Assembly: GCF_013372265.1 (NCBI RefSeq)
Contig: NZ_CP054051.1
Location: 1 to 64,000, forward strand
DNA length: 64,000 nt
Source: Aliarcobacter cibarius
GTDB lineage: Bacteria > Campylobacterota > Campylobacteria > Campylobacterales > Arcobacteraceae
Direction: 5' to 3'
Shown: positions 10,220-19,519 of the stretch, piece after piece
Numbering within the stretch: position 1 is the first letter of the stretch
Layout: each line of letters opens with the position of its first letter
Made by a program: the position numbers and the translations under genes
Notes under the pieces: generated by a model
Told to the model about the DNA's origin: nothing
What the model saw: the letters and a program-made list of their open reading frames with translations, nothing else
Databases searched by the model: none

Positions 10220-11467
10220 TTGAATTTAAATGATCTTTTAACGTATTTTATACCGACAATAGTTTTTAGTTTTTTAATAGGTCTTGAAGTTAGAGCTTAT
10301 TTGGCTAAATTTCATGAAAATGATGACAAAATGTTTTTTGGAACAACTAGGACATATGCTTTTTTAGGTATTGTTGGTTTTATTTTTTATGAAATAGAGC
10401 CAGAAAACTTTTCAGTTTTTATAGCTGGTTTTATAGCAATAACTATTCTTTACACCCTATTATTTAAGAAATTACTTGAAAGTGACAAAACTAGCATAAT
10501 TTTGTATTTGGTTTCAATGATTGTTTATAGCTTTGGTCCTCTTGTAAATCTATATCCACTTTGGTTGGCATCATTAATTTTTGTGATGGTTATATTTTTA
10601 TTAAATGCAAAAAATAAACTTTTAAGTTTTAATCTAAAAGTTAATATTTATGAATTAGAGACTTTAGGAAAAATAGTTTTACTTTCAGCTGTTGTTTTAC
10701 CACTTCTTCCAAAAGATAATAATATTCCATATCTAGGAATATCTTTATATAAGATATGGTTTACAGTGGTTGTTATCTCTACAATTTCATATATTAGTTA
10801 TTTGGTTCAAAAATATATTTTTCCATCAAAAGGTATGCTTTTAACAGGAATATTGGGAGGATTATATTCTTCAACTGCTGTAACAGTAGTTTTATCAAAG
10901 AAGTCTCAAACGTTACAAGAAAATAAAATTTTTACAGCTTCGATAATTGGTGCAACTTTGATGATGTATCTTAGATTAATAGTAATTGCAGCTATTTTTA
11001 ATATAGAAGTTTTTAAAATAATTCTATTTCCATTTTTGGCATTTTCTATTTTATGCTTGATAATAGTATTTGTTTATTATAAAAAAGCTATAAGTTCTCC
11101 AAATAAAATAGAATTAGCTGATTCAAATCCTTTAGAGTTGGGAACAGCATTTTTATTTTCATTTTTGTTTATAGTAACTATGATGATTACAAATTTTGTA
11201 GTTGATAACTTTGGAGCTACAGGTTTAAACATTTTATCTTTAATAATTGGTTTTACAGATATTGATCCATTTGTTTTATCATTATTAGCAGGAAAATATA
11301 ATATTGATAGTTTTGCAGTTGCATCTGCTGTTATAATTGCTGCTGGAAGTAATAATATTTTAAAAGCCGTTTACACAATATGGTTTGGAAAAGATAATGC
11401 AAAAGAGTCTTCAATTATTTTATTTATTTTAGGGATATTGACAATTTTAGTAGGATTTATTTTATAA
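10220..11467 (+). CDS. MgtC/SapB-DUF4010 family membrane protein
   Basis: A 415-residue polytopic membrane protein with about a dozen hydrophobic segments. The N-terminal third matches the MgtC/SapB pattern (FLIGLEVRAYLA, then GTTRTYAFLGIVGF) and the remainder the DUF4010 pattern (GLYSSTAVTVVLSKKS, LIIGFTDIDPFVLSLL). Function is unknown, though related proteins are linked to magnesium homeostasis. The start is TTG at 10220 with AAGGA nine bases upstream. It is divergent from modE. Confidence 0.82.
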   Translation: MNLNDLLTYFIPTIVFSFLIGLEVRAYLAKFHENDDKMFFGTTRTYAFLGIVGFIFYEIEPENFSVFIAGFIAITILYTLLFKKLLESDKTSIILYLVSMIVYSFGPLVNLYPLWLASLIFVMVIFLLNAKNKLLSFNLKVNIYELETLGKIVLLSAVVLPLLPKDNNIPYLGISLYKIWFTVVVISTISYISYLVQKYIFPSKGMLLTGILGGLYSSTAVTVVLSKKSQTLQENKIFTASIIGATLMMYLRLIVIAAIFNIEVFKIILFPFLAFSILCLIIVFVYYKKAISSPNKIELADSNPLELGTAFLFSFLFIVTMMITNFVVDNFGATGLNILSLIIGFTDIDPFVLSLLAGKYNIDSFAVASAVIIAAGSNNILKAVYTIWFGKDNAKESSIILFILGILTILVGFIL

Positions 11468-11542
11468 ATTCTACTAAAAGTTACATTCCTCTTAAAATTT
11501 ATATATTAAATAGTAAAACTAATAGTAAATAAATAAAAAATT

Positions 11543-11620
11543 GCTATAATCACAAACAATTAATAACCGATGAGTATAAAACTTACAGCAGAAGTTTAAC
11601 TAAAACAACTATACTCATCG
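11543..11620 (+). ncRNA. Possible small hairpin RNA or convergent terminator
   Basis: CGATGAGTATA (11568-11578) and its exact complement TATACTCATCG (11610-11620) form an 11-bp stem enclosing a second AAACTT/AAGTTT hairpin. A good -10 box, TATAAT at 11544-11549, lies just upstream, so a short plus-strand RNA could start near 11556. No T-run follows, which argues against a classic terminator. The element sits between the convergent DUF4010 and LysR genes. Confidence 0.35.
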
Positions 11621-11624
11621 CTTA

Positions 11625-12458
11625 TTAATCTATCTGTAAACTTTTTAAATAATCACTGATTTTTGGAATATTGTCCGCTCTACAAACTAAACAAGTTGGA
11701 ATATAAGCTTCATCTTTTGGTAGGATAGTTACTTTTATATCTTTGTCATATCCCATTTTTTTCACTATACTCATAGGAAGTAAAGATTTTCCCATTCCCA
11801 CTTTTATACAAGAAAGAATAGTTTCTAAATTCCCAAAAGGTAAACTCTTTTCTACAAAAATATTTTTTTGTTGATAATAACTTTTTAAAAATTCATCATA
11901 AACACAACCCTCTTTAAAAGTTAGTGCTACATTTGGTGAATCGTCTTTTTGAGGTTCTAAAATGGCTATTTCTTCCTCGAACTTTTTTAATACTATCAAA
12001 GAATCATTTGTTGGCTCACCACTTATAAATGCAATATCAACTTTGTAATCAAGTACTAATTCATAGATATCTTTTGTTGTTCCTGTAAATAATTCTAAGT
12101 GCATATTTGGAAAATCTTGATGTAATTTTAATAAAAATGGAGAAATTCTAACAGCTGCATTACAATCTGTTGAACCAATTTTTAATGAACTTATCTCAAC
12201 ACTATTATTAGAAATAGAATCAATACAATTTTGCATTTTGTGAATTAATTCAAGAGCTTGAGGATAAAGTTTTTCGCCCTCTTTAGTTAAAATTACTCCC
12301 TTTGGAACTCTAAAAAATAGTTCAACCCCAAGATTTTTTTCAAGTTGTTTTATTCTTGAAGTTACATTTGATTGAGCACATTTTAATTCACTTGCAGCCA
12401 TAGAGATACTTTTTTTATTAGCAACATTTACAAAAACTTTTAATAAATTTAAATCCAT
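11625..12458 (-). CDS. LysR-family transcription regulator
   Basis: Regulator with an N-terminal winged HTH (KKSISMAASELKCAQSNVTS, then RIKQLEKNLGVELFFR) and a C-terminal periplasmic-binding-like effector domain. I chose the ATG at 12458 (MDLNLLKVF), which matches the family start and has AAGGA eight bases upstream; the longer reading from 12485 would begin inside that site. It is divergent from the MFS transporter at 12552, which is therefore its likely target. The inducer is unknown. Confidence 0.88.
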   Translation of the reverse strand: MDLNLLKVFVNVANKKSISMAASELKCAQSNVTSRIKQLEKNLGVELFFRVPKGVILTKEGEKLYPQALELIHKMQNCIDSISNNSVEISSLKIGSTDCNAAVRISPFLLKLHQDFPNMHLELFTGTTKDIYELVLDYKVDIAFISGEPTNDSLIVLKKFEEEIAILEPQKDDSPNVALTFKEGCVYDEFLKSYYQQKNIFVEKSLPFGNLETILSCIKVGMGKSLLPMSIVKKMGYDKDIKVTILPKDEAYIPTCLVCRADNIPKISDYLKSLQID

Positions 12459-12551
12459 ATCATTTTTCCTTATATCACATATCATTATTAATTATTTGAC
12501 ACAAAATAACCTTTAGTGATATGATAACGAAATTTTGACGAGGATGAGATA

Positions 12552-13733
12552 ATGTTGAAACTTTTTGATAGAAATAATAATGTAGCTATTTTAATAGCTG
12601 GTATTTTTTCTATAATAATTGGTTTAGGAGTTGCTAGATTTGCTTTTACAGGTTTAATTCCTGCTATGCTTGATGATTATTTGAGTATTAAATTTGTAGG
12701 GATTTTAGCTTCTTTAAATTTTGCTGGATATTTAAGTGGATCTATATTTTCAATATTTATAAAAGATATAAATATAAAAGTTTATCTATATAGATTTGGA
12801 ATTGTTTTAGCAATTCTTACTACTTTTATTTTGGCTTATAGCGATGATAATACACTTTGGTCAATATCAAGAGTATTAGCAGGTTTTGCAGGGGCTATGT
12901 GTTTGATTGTAGGAACAGCAATTGTTATGCAAAAACTTACAATAAAAAGTAAAACAAAAGCTATGGGGATTCATTTTAGTGGTATTGGATTTTCAATTTT
13001 AACAACAGATTTAATTGCAACATTTGTAATGAGCTTAGGTAATACTTGGAGAGATTCTTGGAGTGTACTAGCAATTTTTGCAATAATATTATCGTTTTAT
13101 AGTATGTATATTTTATCTTTTGATAAAGAGGTAAAACAAAAAGCAGTAAAAACTAAATTTGATTTTTCTATTTTTACACCATTTGTAATAATATTAATTA
13201 TGGCATATTTTGCTGAAGGAGTTGGATTTGTTGTTCAAGCCTCATTCTTGCCAGATATTATAAATAATCTTCCAGGGTTAGAAGGGTATGGTAGTATTAC
13301 TTGGACTTTAGTTGGAGTTGCTGGAATACCTTCTTGTATTATTTGGATGTTTTTAGCACATAGATTTGGAAGTTCTAATATAATAATAATTGCATTATTA
13401 CTTCAAGCAGTTGGTATTTTAATTCCAGTTTTTTCAACAAATATGTATCTAAATTTATTGAGTGGAGTTTTATATGGTGGAACATTTATTGGTCTAGTAG
13501 CACTTTTTATGAATTTAGGTGGACAGTTATCAAAAGGAAATCCTGTAGTTCTAATGGGAGCTATGACATCTTCCTATGGAATAGGGCAGGTAATTGCTCC
13601 ATTATATAGTGTATATTTCATTGAGAAATATGGAAATTATGATTATTCTCTTATTTTAACGGCTGTTATAGTTGTTGGAGGGGCTGTTTTACTGTTAATG
13701 GCTAAGAAGTTTGAGCCAAAAGATATAGATTAA
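12552..13733 (+). CDS. YbfB/YjiJ-family MFS transporter
   Basis: A 393-residue major facilitator with about twelve hydrophobic segments. The N-terminal IIGLGVARFAFTGLIPAML is the signature of the YbfB/YjiJ group, exporters of mostly unknown substrate. It is divergent from a LysR regulator 93 bp away, a common regulator-exporter pairing. Its stop codon overlaps the end of the convergent sulfite-reductase-like gene by 4 bp. Confidence 0.87.
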   Translation: MLKLFDRNNNVAILIAGIFSIIIGLGVARFAFTGLIPAMLDDYLSIKFVGILASLNFAGYLSGSIFSIFIKDINIKVYLYRFGIVLAILTTFILAYSDDNTLWSISRVLAGFAGAMCLIVGTAIVMQKLTIKSKTKAMGIHFSGIGFSILTTDLIATFVMSLGNTWRDSWSVLAIFAIILSFYSMYILSFDKEVKQKAVKTKFDFSIFTPFVIILIMAYFAEGVGFVVQASFLPDIINNLPGLEGYGSITWTLVGVAGIPSCIIWMFLAHRFGSSNIIIIALLLQAVGILIPVFSTNMYLNLLSGVLYGGTFIGLVALFMNLGGQLSKGNPVVLMGAMTSSYGIGQVIAPLYSVYFIEKYGNYDYSLILTAVIVVGGAVLLLMAKKFEPKDID

Positions 13734-14812
13734 AGAATTAATCCTATATCTTTTAGATTTGAAGCTAAATCTTGACTATTTTTTGTAGGAGCATCAAGAA
13801 TTATAATATTTGATTTATGTGTAATTTTTATTTTTGAAGCACCATAACGCTTTAAATTAAAAACTAATTTTTCTAAATCATTTTTTGATAATTTTGCATC
13901 TTTTGATTTTAATCCAATGTATGAAAAACCTTCAATTAGACTTTCATTTATTCCCATTCTAGGTTTCTTTGGTTCTATATTTGTATTTATAAAACAAGAA
14001 TCTTGAATTTTAAAATCTAACATAGATGATAAAATATTATAAAAATTTACAAGTTCAATTTCATCTAAAAAGCTTTTAAAATCACTGAATTTTATATCTT
14101 CTCTTTGTCCAAAATCTTTATAAATATTTGCTATAGCTCTAGCTGTTGGAATTATTTGTGAACTTGTTATATTTCCAATACAAGTATTTAAAATTTTTAC
14201 TTCAAATACTATTTTATCTTTTAGATTTTTTGTTGCATTAAAACTAACATCTGGTAAAAAACCAGCATCACAACCCTCTCTATAACCACTTATTGCAAAT
14301 TGTAAAGAGTTTGGAAGATTAAAAAAGTTCTTATTTCCTACAAAGGTATCATTTAATTTGTTTGCAATATCTTCAACATCAAATAGTTGAGTACTATCTA
14401 AACCATTAACAGGACACGTAATAACTTTTTTTATACTATGTCCTGATTCAAAAAAGCTTGATAATTCAACCTCTTTTAGAAGATTGAAAATTTTTGGAAG
14501 AGAGAAAAGTTTTAGATTTCTAAACTCTAATTTTTGACCTTCTTTAAAACTTATTTCATCAATGTTAAACTCATTTAATATATTTAAAATAGCTTTTAAT
14601 TGTACTAGATTTAGTTCCCCTAAATTTAGAGGAACTTTAAGAGCAAAAAATGATTGTTCTTCATCTTGAGCATAAATACCATGCCATTTAAATCTTTCTA
14701 AATCCTCTAAATCAACTCTTTCAGCTGTAACACAATAGTAAAAAATATCAGCAATAATATCATTGCTTGATTTATCACTTTTTATTTTTTCTATATTTAA
14801 TTTATGCGACAT
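13730..14812 (-). CDS. Sulfite/nitrite reductase-like protein lacking the 4Fe-4S half
   Basis: The 360-residue protein aligns by eye with the first half of siroheme sulfite/nitrite reductases: a ferredoxin-like half-domain (SFFALKVPLNLGELNLVQLK), the siroheme-region stretch VITCPVNGLDSTQLFD, and LPNSLQFAISGYREGCDAGF. It then has the second ferredoxin-like half (DAKLSKNDLEKLVFNLKRYG) and stops. The C-terminal C-x5-C and C-x3-C motifs that bind siroheme-linked 4Fe-4S are absent; family members are about 550 residues. It is last in the cys operon, 9 bp after cysN. It may be a partner subunit, a siroheme carrier or a decayed enzyme. Confidence 0.72.
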   Translation of the reverse strand: MSHKLNIEKIKSDKSSNDIIADIFYYCVTAERVDLEDLERFKWHGIYAQDEEQSFFALKVPLNLGELNLVQLKAILNILNEFNIDEISFKEGQKLEFRNLKLFSLPKIFNLLKEVELSSFFESGHSIKKVITCPVNGLDSTQLFDVEDIANKLNDTFVGNKNFFNLPNSLQFAISGYREGCDAGFLPDVSFNATKNLKDKIVFEVKILNTCIGNITSSQIIPTARAIANIYKDFGQREDIKFSDFKSFLDEIELVNFYNILSSMLDFKIQDSCFINTNIEPKKPRMGINESLIEGFSYIGLKSKDAKLSKNDLEKLVFNLKRYGASKIKITHKSNIIILDAPTKNSQDLASNLKDIGLIL

Positions 14813-14821
14813 AAAAAACCT

Positions 14822-16216
14822 TTAAAAAATCTCTTTGCACTCCCAGTGTGGAAAATGTTTTCTAACAAGAGCATTAAATTCAATCTCAAAAGCACTATAA
14901 GAACTATCTTTTTTGCTTTGATCACTTGATTTTGCTCTAATCATTCCAGCACCTACAGTATTATTTGTTACTCTATCAATAATAATAAAGCTACCCATCG
15001 TTTTTATTTTATCATAAGAATCATAAGCAACTATTTGTTCTAAATCAAGTTTCGCTCTAGCAATTTCATTTAAATTTAAAGTATTTGTTGCACTTCTTTC
15101 CAATGTGTTTACATCTGTTTTATAATAAAATTGACTAATTGTTCCAACTGTTGTTGTAGTTGCTCTTTTTATAAAATATTGTTTCCCTTTTATTAAAGGA
15201 TCTTCACTAAGCCATACTAAATCAACATCAAAATTGTTTGCTTCATCTGCTTGTTCATCACTTTTAACAATTACATCACCACGACTAATATCTATCTCAT
15301 CTTCTAGCGTTAGAGTAACTGCTTGTTCTGCGTAGGCATAAGGTAAATTTCCTTCATAAGTTACAATCTCTTTTATTTTAGAGCTTTTTTTAGAAGGAAG
15401 AACTGTAATTTCATCTCCAACTTTTATAACTCCACTTGCGATTGTTCCACAAAATCCTCTAAAATCAAGATTTGGTCTATTTACATATTGAACTGGAAAT
15501 CTAAAATGTGTTAAATCTCTATCACTATCAATTTGAACATTTTCTAAATGTTGCATTAAAGTTTCACCTGTATACCAAGGAGATTTATCACTTCTTTCAA
15601 CAACATTATCACCATTTAGTGCAGATAATGGAATTAATGTAATATTATTTGTAAGACCTAGTTCTTTTGCAAATTTTAAATAATCTTCTTTAATTTTGTT
15701 AAAAATATCTTCTCTAAAATCCATTAAGTCCATTTTATTAACTGCTACAACGATATGTTTAATACCTAATAGTTTATTAATAAAAGAGTGTCTTTTAGTT
15801 TGAGTTTGAACTCCATATCTAGCATCTATTAGAATAATTGCTAAGTTTGCAGTACTAGCTCCCGTTGCCATATTTCTTGTATATTGCTCATGTCCTGGAG
15901 TATCAGCTATGATAAATTTTCTTTTATCTGTTGAAAAATATCTATATGCAACATCAATAGTGATACCTTGTTCTCTTTCACTTTGAAGACCATCTACAAG
16001 TAAAGATAAATCAAATTCATTGTCTGTTGTATTATTTTTTTTACTATCTTTTTTTATACTTGCTAGTTGATCTTCAAAAATCATTTTTGAATCATGAAGA
16101 AGTCTTCCAATTAAAGTAGATTTTCCATCATCAACATTTCCACAAGTAATAAATCTAAGAAGTTGTTTATTCTCATGCTCTTTTAAATAAGCTTTTATAT
16201 CGTCAATTTTTTCCAT
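14822..16216 (-). CDS. cysN: Sulfate adenylyltransferase subunit 1 (GTPase)
   Basis: GTPase subunit that drives formation of APS from sulfate and ATP with CysD. Elongation-factor-like G motifs are clear: [15 protein letters not shown] (G1), [17 protein letters not shown] (G3) and NKMDL (G4), followed by EF-Tu-like beta-barrel domains. The length (464) is that of CysN alone; there is no fused CysC kinase domain. It begins 2 bp after the cysD stop. Confidence 0.96.
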   Translation of the reverse strand: MEKIDDIKAYLKEHENKQLLRFITCGNVDDGKSTLIGRLLHDSKMIFEDQLASIKKDSKKNNTTDNEFDLSLLVDGLQSEREQGITIDVAYRYFSTDKRKFIIADTPGHEQYTRNMATGASTANLAIILIDARYGVQTQTKRHSFINKLLGIKHIVVAVNKMDLMDFREDIFNKIKEDYLKFAKELGLTNNITLIPLSALNGDNVVERSDKSPWYTGETLMQHLENVQIDSDRDLTHFRFPVQYVNRPNLDFRGFCGTIASGVIKVGDEITVLPSKKSSKIKEIVTYEGNLPYAYAEQAVTLTLEDEIDISRGDVIVKSDEQADEANNFDVDLVWLSEDPLIKGKQYFIKRATTTTVGTISQFYYKTDVNTLERSATNTLNLNEIARAKLDLEQIVAYDSYDKIKTMGSFIIIDRVTNNTVGAGMIRAKSSDQSKKDSSYSAFEIEFNALVRKHFPHWECKEIF

Positions 16217-16217
16217 T

Positions 16218-17129
16218 TTAAAAATACCCTTCTATTTTTTTCTTCTCCATAGACCCAGCACTGTCATTGTCTATAACTCTTCCTTGTCTTTCACTTGTTT
16301 TACTTAAAAGCATCTCTTCAATTATCTCTTCAAGAGTTGTTGCAGTTGAATTTACAGCTCCTGTTAGTGGGTAACATCCTAAAGTTCTAAATCTAACCAT
16401 CTCTTCTTTTATAACATCTTCTGGACCAATTGGCATTCTTTCATCATCCACCATGATTTTTACACCATCTTTTTCAACTACTGGTCTTTTTGCTGCAAAA
16501 TATAGAGGAACTATAGGTATTTGTTCTAAATAGATATATTGCCAAATATCAAGTTCTGTCCAATTTGAAAGTGGGAAAACCCTAATACTTTCATCTTTGT
16601 GAACTCTTGCATTGTAGATATTCCAAAGTTCTGGTCTTTGATTTTTTGGATCCCATCTATGATTCTTATCTCTAAAAGAATAGATTCTCTCTTTTGCTCT
16701 AGATTTCTCTTCATCTCTTCTAGCTCCTCCAAAAACAGCATCAAATTTATATTTATTTAACGCTTGTTTTAAACCTTGAGTTTTCATAATATCTGTGTGA
16801 ACAGCACTACCATGTGTAAAAGGTCCAATTCCTTGAGCAATTCCATCTGGATTTGTGTGAACTAAAAGTTCAAAACCTTCTTCTTTAGCTCTTTGGTCTC
16901 TAAAAGCAATCATCTCTTTAAATTTCCATAAAGTATCTACGTGAAGTAGGGGAAATGGTAATTTTGCAGGAGCAAAAGCTTTAATAGCAAGGTGTAACAT
17001 AACAGCAGAATCTTTTCCAACACTATACATCATTACAGGATTATCAAACTCTGCAACAACTTCTCTAATAATGTGAATTGATTCAGCTTCAAGCTGTTTT
17101 AAATGCGTTAATTGTTTTGTATCTAACAT
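16218..17129 (-). CDS. cysD: Sulfate adenylyltransferase subunit 2
   Basis: Catalytic subunit of ATP sulfurylase, making APS in assimilatory sulfate reduction. The PP-loop is [17 protein letters not shown] near residue 37, with [16 protein letters not shown] and the C-terminal [14 protein letters not shown] as expected for the family. The 303-residue length is typical. It lies between cysH (41 bp upstream) and cysN. Confidence 0.97.
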   Translation of the reverse strand: MLDTKQLTHLKQLEAESIHIIREVVAEFDNPVMMYSVGKDSAVMLHLAIKAFAPAKLPFPLLHVDTLWKFKEMIAFRDQRAKEEGFELLVHTNPDGIAQGIGPFTHGSAVHTDIMKTQGLKQALNKYKFDAVFGGARRDEEKSRAKERIYSFRDKNHRWDPKNQRPELWNIYNARVHKDESIRVFPLSNWTELDIWQYIYLEQIPIVPLYFAAKRPVVEKDGVKIMVDDERMPIGPEDVIKEEMVRFRTLGCYPLTGAVNSTATTLEEIIEEMLLSKTSERQGRVIDNDSAGSMEKKKIEGYF

Positions 17130-17170
17130 TTTTCCTTCTTTATTTAATAATTTGGAAACTCTAAGAAGAG

Positions 17171-17872
17171 TTATTTTTTATGAAGACCACACTCTTTATG
17201 TTCTGGGTCTTCCCACCACCAACGTCCAGCTCTTATATCTTCACCAGCTTTTATAGCTCTTGTGCAAGGTTCACATCCAATACTTGGATATCCTTGATCA
17301 TGAAGTTTGTTGTAAGGAACTTTATTTGCTCTTATGTATTCCCAAACATCATCTTCATTCCAATTTATAAGAGGATTTAATTTGATTACTTTAAAATTTT
17401 CATCCCATTCAATAACTGGAAGATTAGTTCTAGTGATACTTTGTGATGCTCTAAGTCCTGTTATCCAGATATCAACATTTTTAAGAGCTCTTTTTAGAGG
17501 TTCAATTTTTCTAATATTGCAACAGTTTTTTCTATTATCAATACTTTCAAAATGACCATTTACTCCTTGAGTAATATACAGTTTTTCAACATCATCAAAT
17601 TTTGGAAAAAAAACTTCTAGTTTCACACCATATTTTAAATTTGTCTCATCCATAACTTTATAAGTTTCACTATGAAGTCTACCTGTATCAAGAGTAAATA
17701 CTCTACTATTTTTATTTACTTTAAAAATCATATCAGTTAAAACTTGATCTTCAACACCTAAACTAGAGCTTAATGCTACATTTTTGTAATTTTCTAATAT
17801 ATATTTGATTAAATCAGTTGTATTTAAAGATAAAATTTTTTCTTCAATATTTTTTACTATTTCTATACTCAT
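17171..17872 (-). CDS. cysH: Adenylyl-sulfate (APS) reductase
   Basis: Thioredoxin-dependent reductase giving sulfite. The PP-loop-like [12 protein letters not shown], the tandem cysteines in [18 protein letters not shown] and the later [20 protein letters not shown] are the four iron-sulfur ligands of the APS-using type. The catalytic tail ECGLHKK carries the nucleophilic cysteine. Escherichia coli PAPS reductase lacks the CC and CxxC pairs. This agrees with the absence of a cysC kinase here. The 233-residue length fits. Confidence 0.94.
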   Translation of the reverse strand: MSIEIVKNIEEKILSLNTTDLIKYILENYKNVALSSSLGVEDQVLTDMIFKVNKNSRVFTLDTGRLHSETYKVMDETNLKYGVKLEVFFPKFDDVEKLYITQGVNGHFESIDNRKNCCNIRKIEPLKRALKNVDIWITGLRASQSITRTNLPVIEWDENFKVIKLNPLINWNEDDVWEYIRANKVPYNKLHDQGYPSIGCEPCTRAIKAGEDIRAGRWWWEDPEHKECGLHKK

Positions 17873-17880
17873 AAAATACC

Positions 17881-18111
17881 TTAAATTTGATAATCGTTTT
17901 CTACTTGTTTTACAGTTCCAAATTTTAATCTATTCCAAGCTCTTTCATGAAAATAGTATAAAATCATTTTTGTAATAACTTCAATTGATCCAATTGAAGC
18001 CGCCATAACTAAATTTCCAGTTACAAAGTAAGATACTATTATTGTATCTAGTGTTCCAACTGTTCGCCATGATATTGTTTTTACAACCGACCTATATGGT
18101 TTTTCGTGCAT
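17881..18111 (-). CDS. DUF2061 family membrane protein
   Basis: A 76-residue protein of the DUF2061 family, recognisable from RSVVKTISWRTVGTLDTIIV and the following hydrophobic helix, with a conserved HERAWNR motif near the C-terminus. Two membrane segments are likely. Members are often found inside sulfate-assimilation operons, as here between cysK and cysH; the molecular role is unknown. Confidence 0.85.
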   Translation of the reverse strand: MHEKPYRSVVKTISWRTVGTLDTIIVSYFVTGNLVMAASIGSIEVITKMILYYFHERAWNRLKFGTVKQVENDYQI

Positions 18112-18142
18112 AAATTTCCTAAATTCAAGCCATATAGAAGAA

Positions 18143-19075
18143 TTATTCTTCTATATAGTCATATAAACCAGAGCTTAAATATCTCTCACCTGTATCACAT
18201 AAAATTGTAACTATTGTTTTACCTTCGTTCTCTGGTCTAGAAGCAATTATTTTTGCTGCTAATGCATTTGCACCTGCTGAAACTCCAACAAGAAGACCTT
18301 CAGTTTTTGCTAATGCTCTTGAACTTTCAATTGCATCATCATTTGCAATTTTGATAACTTCATCATAAATTTTTGTATTTAAAACATCTGGTACAAATCC
18401 AGCTCCGATTCCTTGAATTTTATGAGGACCAGGAGCTCCACCACTTAAAACAGGAGATGCTTCAGGCTCAACAGCAATTATTTTAATATTTGGATTATGA
18501 GCTTTTAATACTTCTCCAACACCTGTTAAAGTACCACCAGTTCCAACACCTGCAACAAAGAAATCAACTTTTCCATCTGTATCTTTTAAAATCTCTTTAG
18601 CAGTTGTTGTTTTGTGAATTTCTGGATTCGCTTGATTTTGGAACTGTTGTAAAATTATTGAATTTGGCGTTTGCTCTTTTAATTCATTTGCTTTTTCAAT
18701 AGCACCTTTCATACCTTTTTCAGCTGGAGTAAGAACTAATTTCGCTCCTAAAGCTTGTAAAAGTCTTCTTCTTTCTATACTCATAGATGCTGGCATTACA
18801 AGAATTAATTTTAATCCTAATGCTGCACTAACAGATGCTAAAGCAATACCAGTATTTCCACTTGTTGGCTCAATTAAAGTTGAATCTTTATTTATAAGAC
18901 CATCTCTTAAAGCTACTTTTATCATATTTGTTCCAATTCTATCTTTTACAGAGTGACTTGGATTCATAAATTCACATTTTCCTAAAACTGTTGCTCCACT
19001 TGCATCACTTGCATCTTGAAGTTTAACTAATGGAGTATTTCCTACTAATTCTGTTATATTGTTTGCAAAATTCAT
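18143..19075 (-). CDS. cysK: Cysteine synthase (O-acetylserine sulfhydrylase)
   Basis: PLP enzyme making cysteine from O-acetylserine and sulfide, the endpoint of this cluster. The PLP lysine is in [11 protein letters not shown] (about residue 43), the substrate loop is [12 protein letters not shown], and the phosphate-binding loop is [10 protein letters not shown]. The 310-residue length and the [13 protein letters not shown] tail fit CysK. It is preceded by an Rrf2 regulator 21 bp upstream. Confidence 0.96.
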   Translation of the reverse strand: MNFANNITELVGNTPLVKLQDASDASGATVLGKCEFMNPSHSVKDRIGTNMIKVALRDGLINKDSTLIEPTSGNTGIALASVSAALGLKLILVMPASMSIERRRLLQALGAKLVLTPAEKGMKGAIEKANELKEQTPNSIILQQFQNQANPEIHKTTTAKEILKDTDGKVDFFVAGVGTGGTLTGVGEVLKAHNPNIKIIAVEPEASPVLSGGAPGPHKIQGIGAGFVPDVLNTKIYDEVIKIANDDAIESSRALAKTEGLLVGVSAGANALAAKIIASRPENEGKTIVTILCDTGERYLSSGLYDYIEE

Positions 19076-19096
19076 ATTTTCCCTTTCAAATTTTAT

Positions 19097-19510
19097 TTAA
19101 ATATTATAATGTAAAAATTCATTGTATTTGTTTTGATACTCATCTAAATTTGATAAGCTTAAATCAAAAATCTTTTTCATCTTCTCTTTTGATTCATCAA
19201 AAAATAGATCTAATATAGGGTTATCAACCTTTGAATCGACTATTTTTATATCATCTTCAAGAGCAACTAAAATCTCTACTATTTTTATATCTTCTGGTTT
19301 TTTAGCCAAAAGATAACCACCCCTTGCACCTCTTATACTAGTTACCAATTCAGCACGTCTAAGTTTACTTAACAGCTGCTCTAAGTAATTTTGCGGAATA
19401 GATGCATTTGCCGAAATATCTTTTATTTGCATGGGAGTTTCATCATTATGGCGGCTAAGTTCATACATAGCTGCCAAACCATAAACTCCCTTTGTTGAAA
19501 TTAAAGGCAT
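19097..19510 (-). CDS. Rrf2-family regulator, possibly of cysteine metabolism
   Basis: A 137-residue winged-helix protein with the Rrf2 pattern MPLISTKGVYGLAAMYELSR and IPQNYLEQLLSKLRRAELV followed by RGARGGYLLAKKPEDI. The cysteine cluster of IscR/NsrR is absent: I see no cysteine in the protein. That, and the position between metY and cysK, make it more like CymR, which controls sulfur genes via cysteine synthase. Regulation of this operon is inferred from context. Confidence 0.85.
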   Translation of the reverse strand: MPLISTKGVYGLAAMYELSRHNDETPMQIKDISANASIPQNYLEQLLSKLRRAELVTSIRGARGGYLLAKKPEDIKIVEILVALEDDIKIVDSKVDNPILDLFFDESKEKMKKIFDLSLSNLDEYQNKYNEFLHYNI

Positions 19511-19519
19511 TTCATAACC

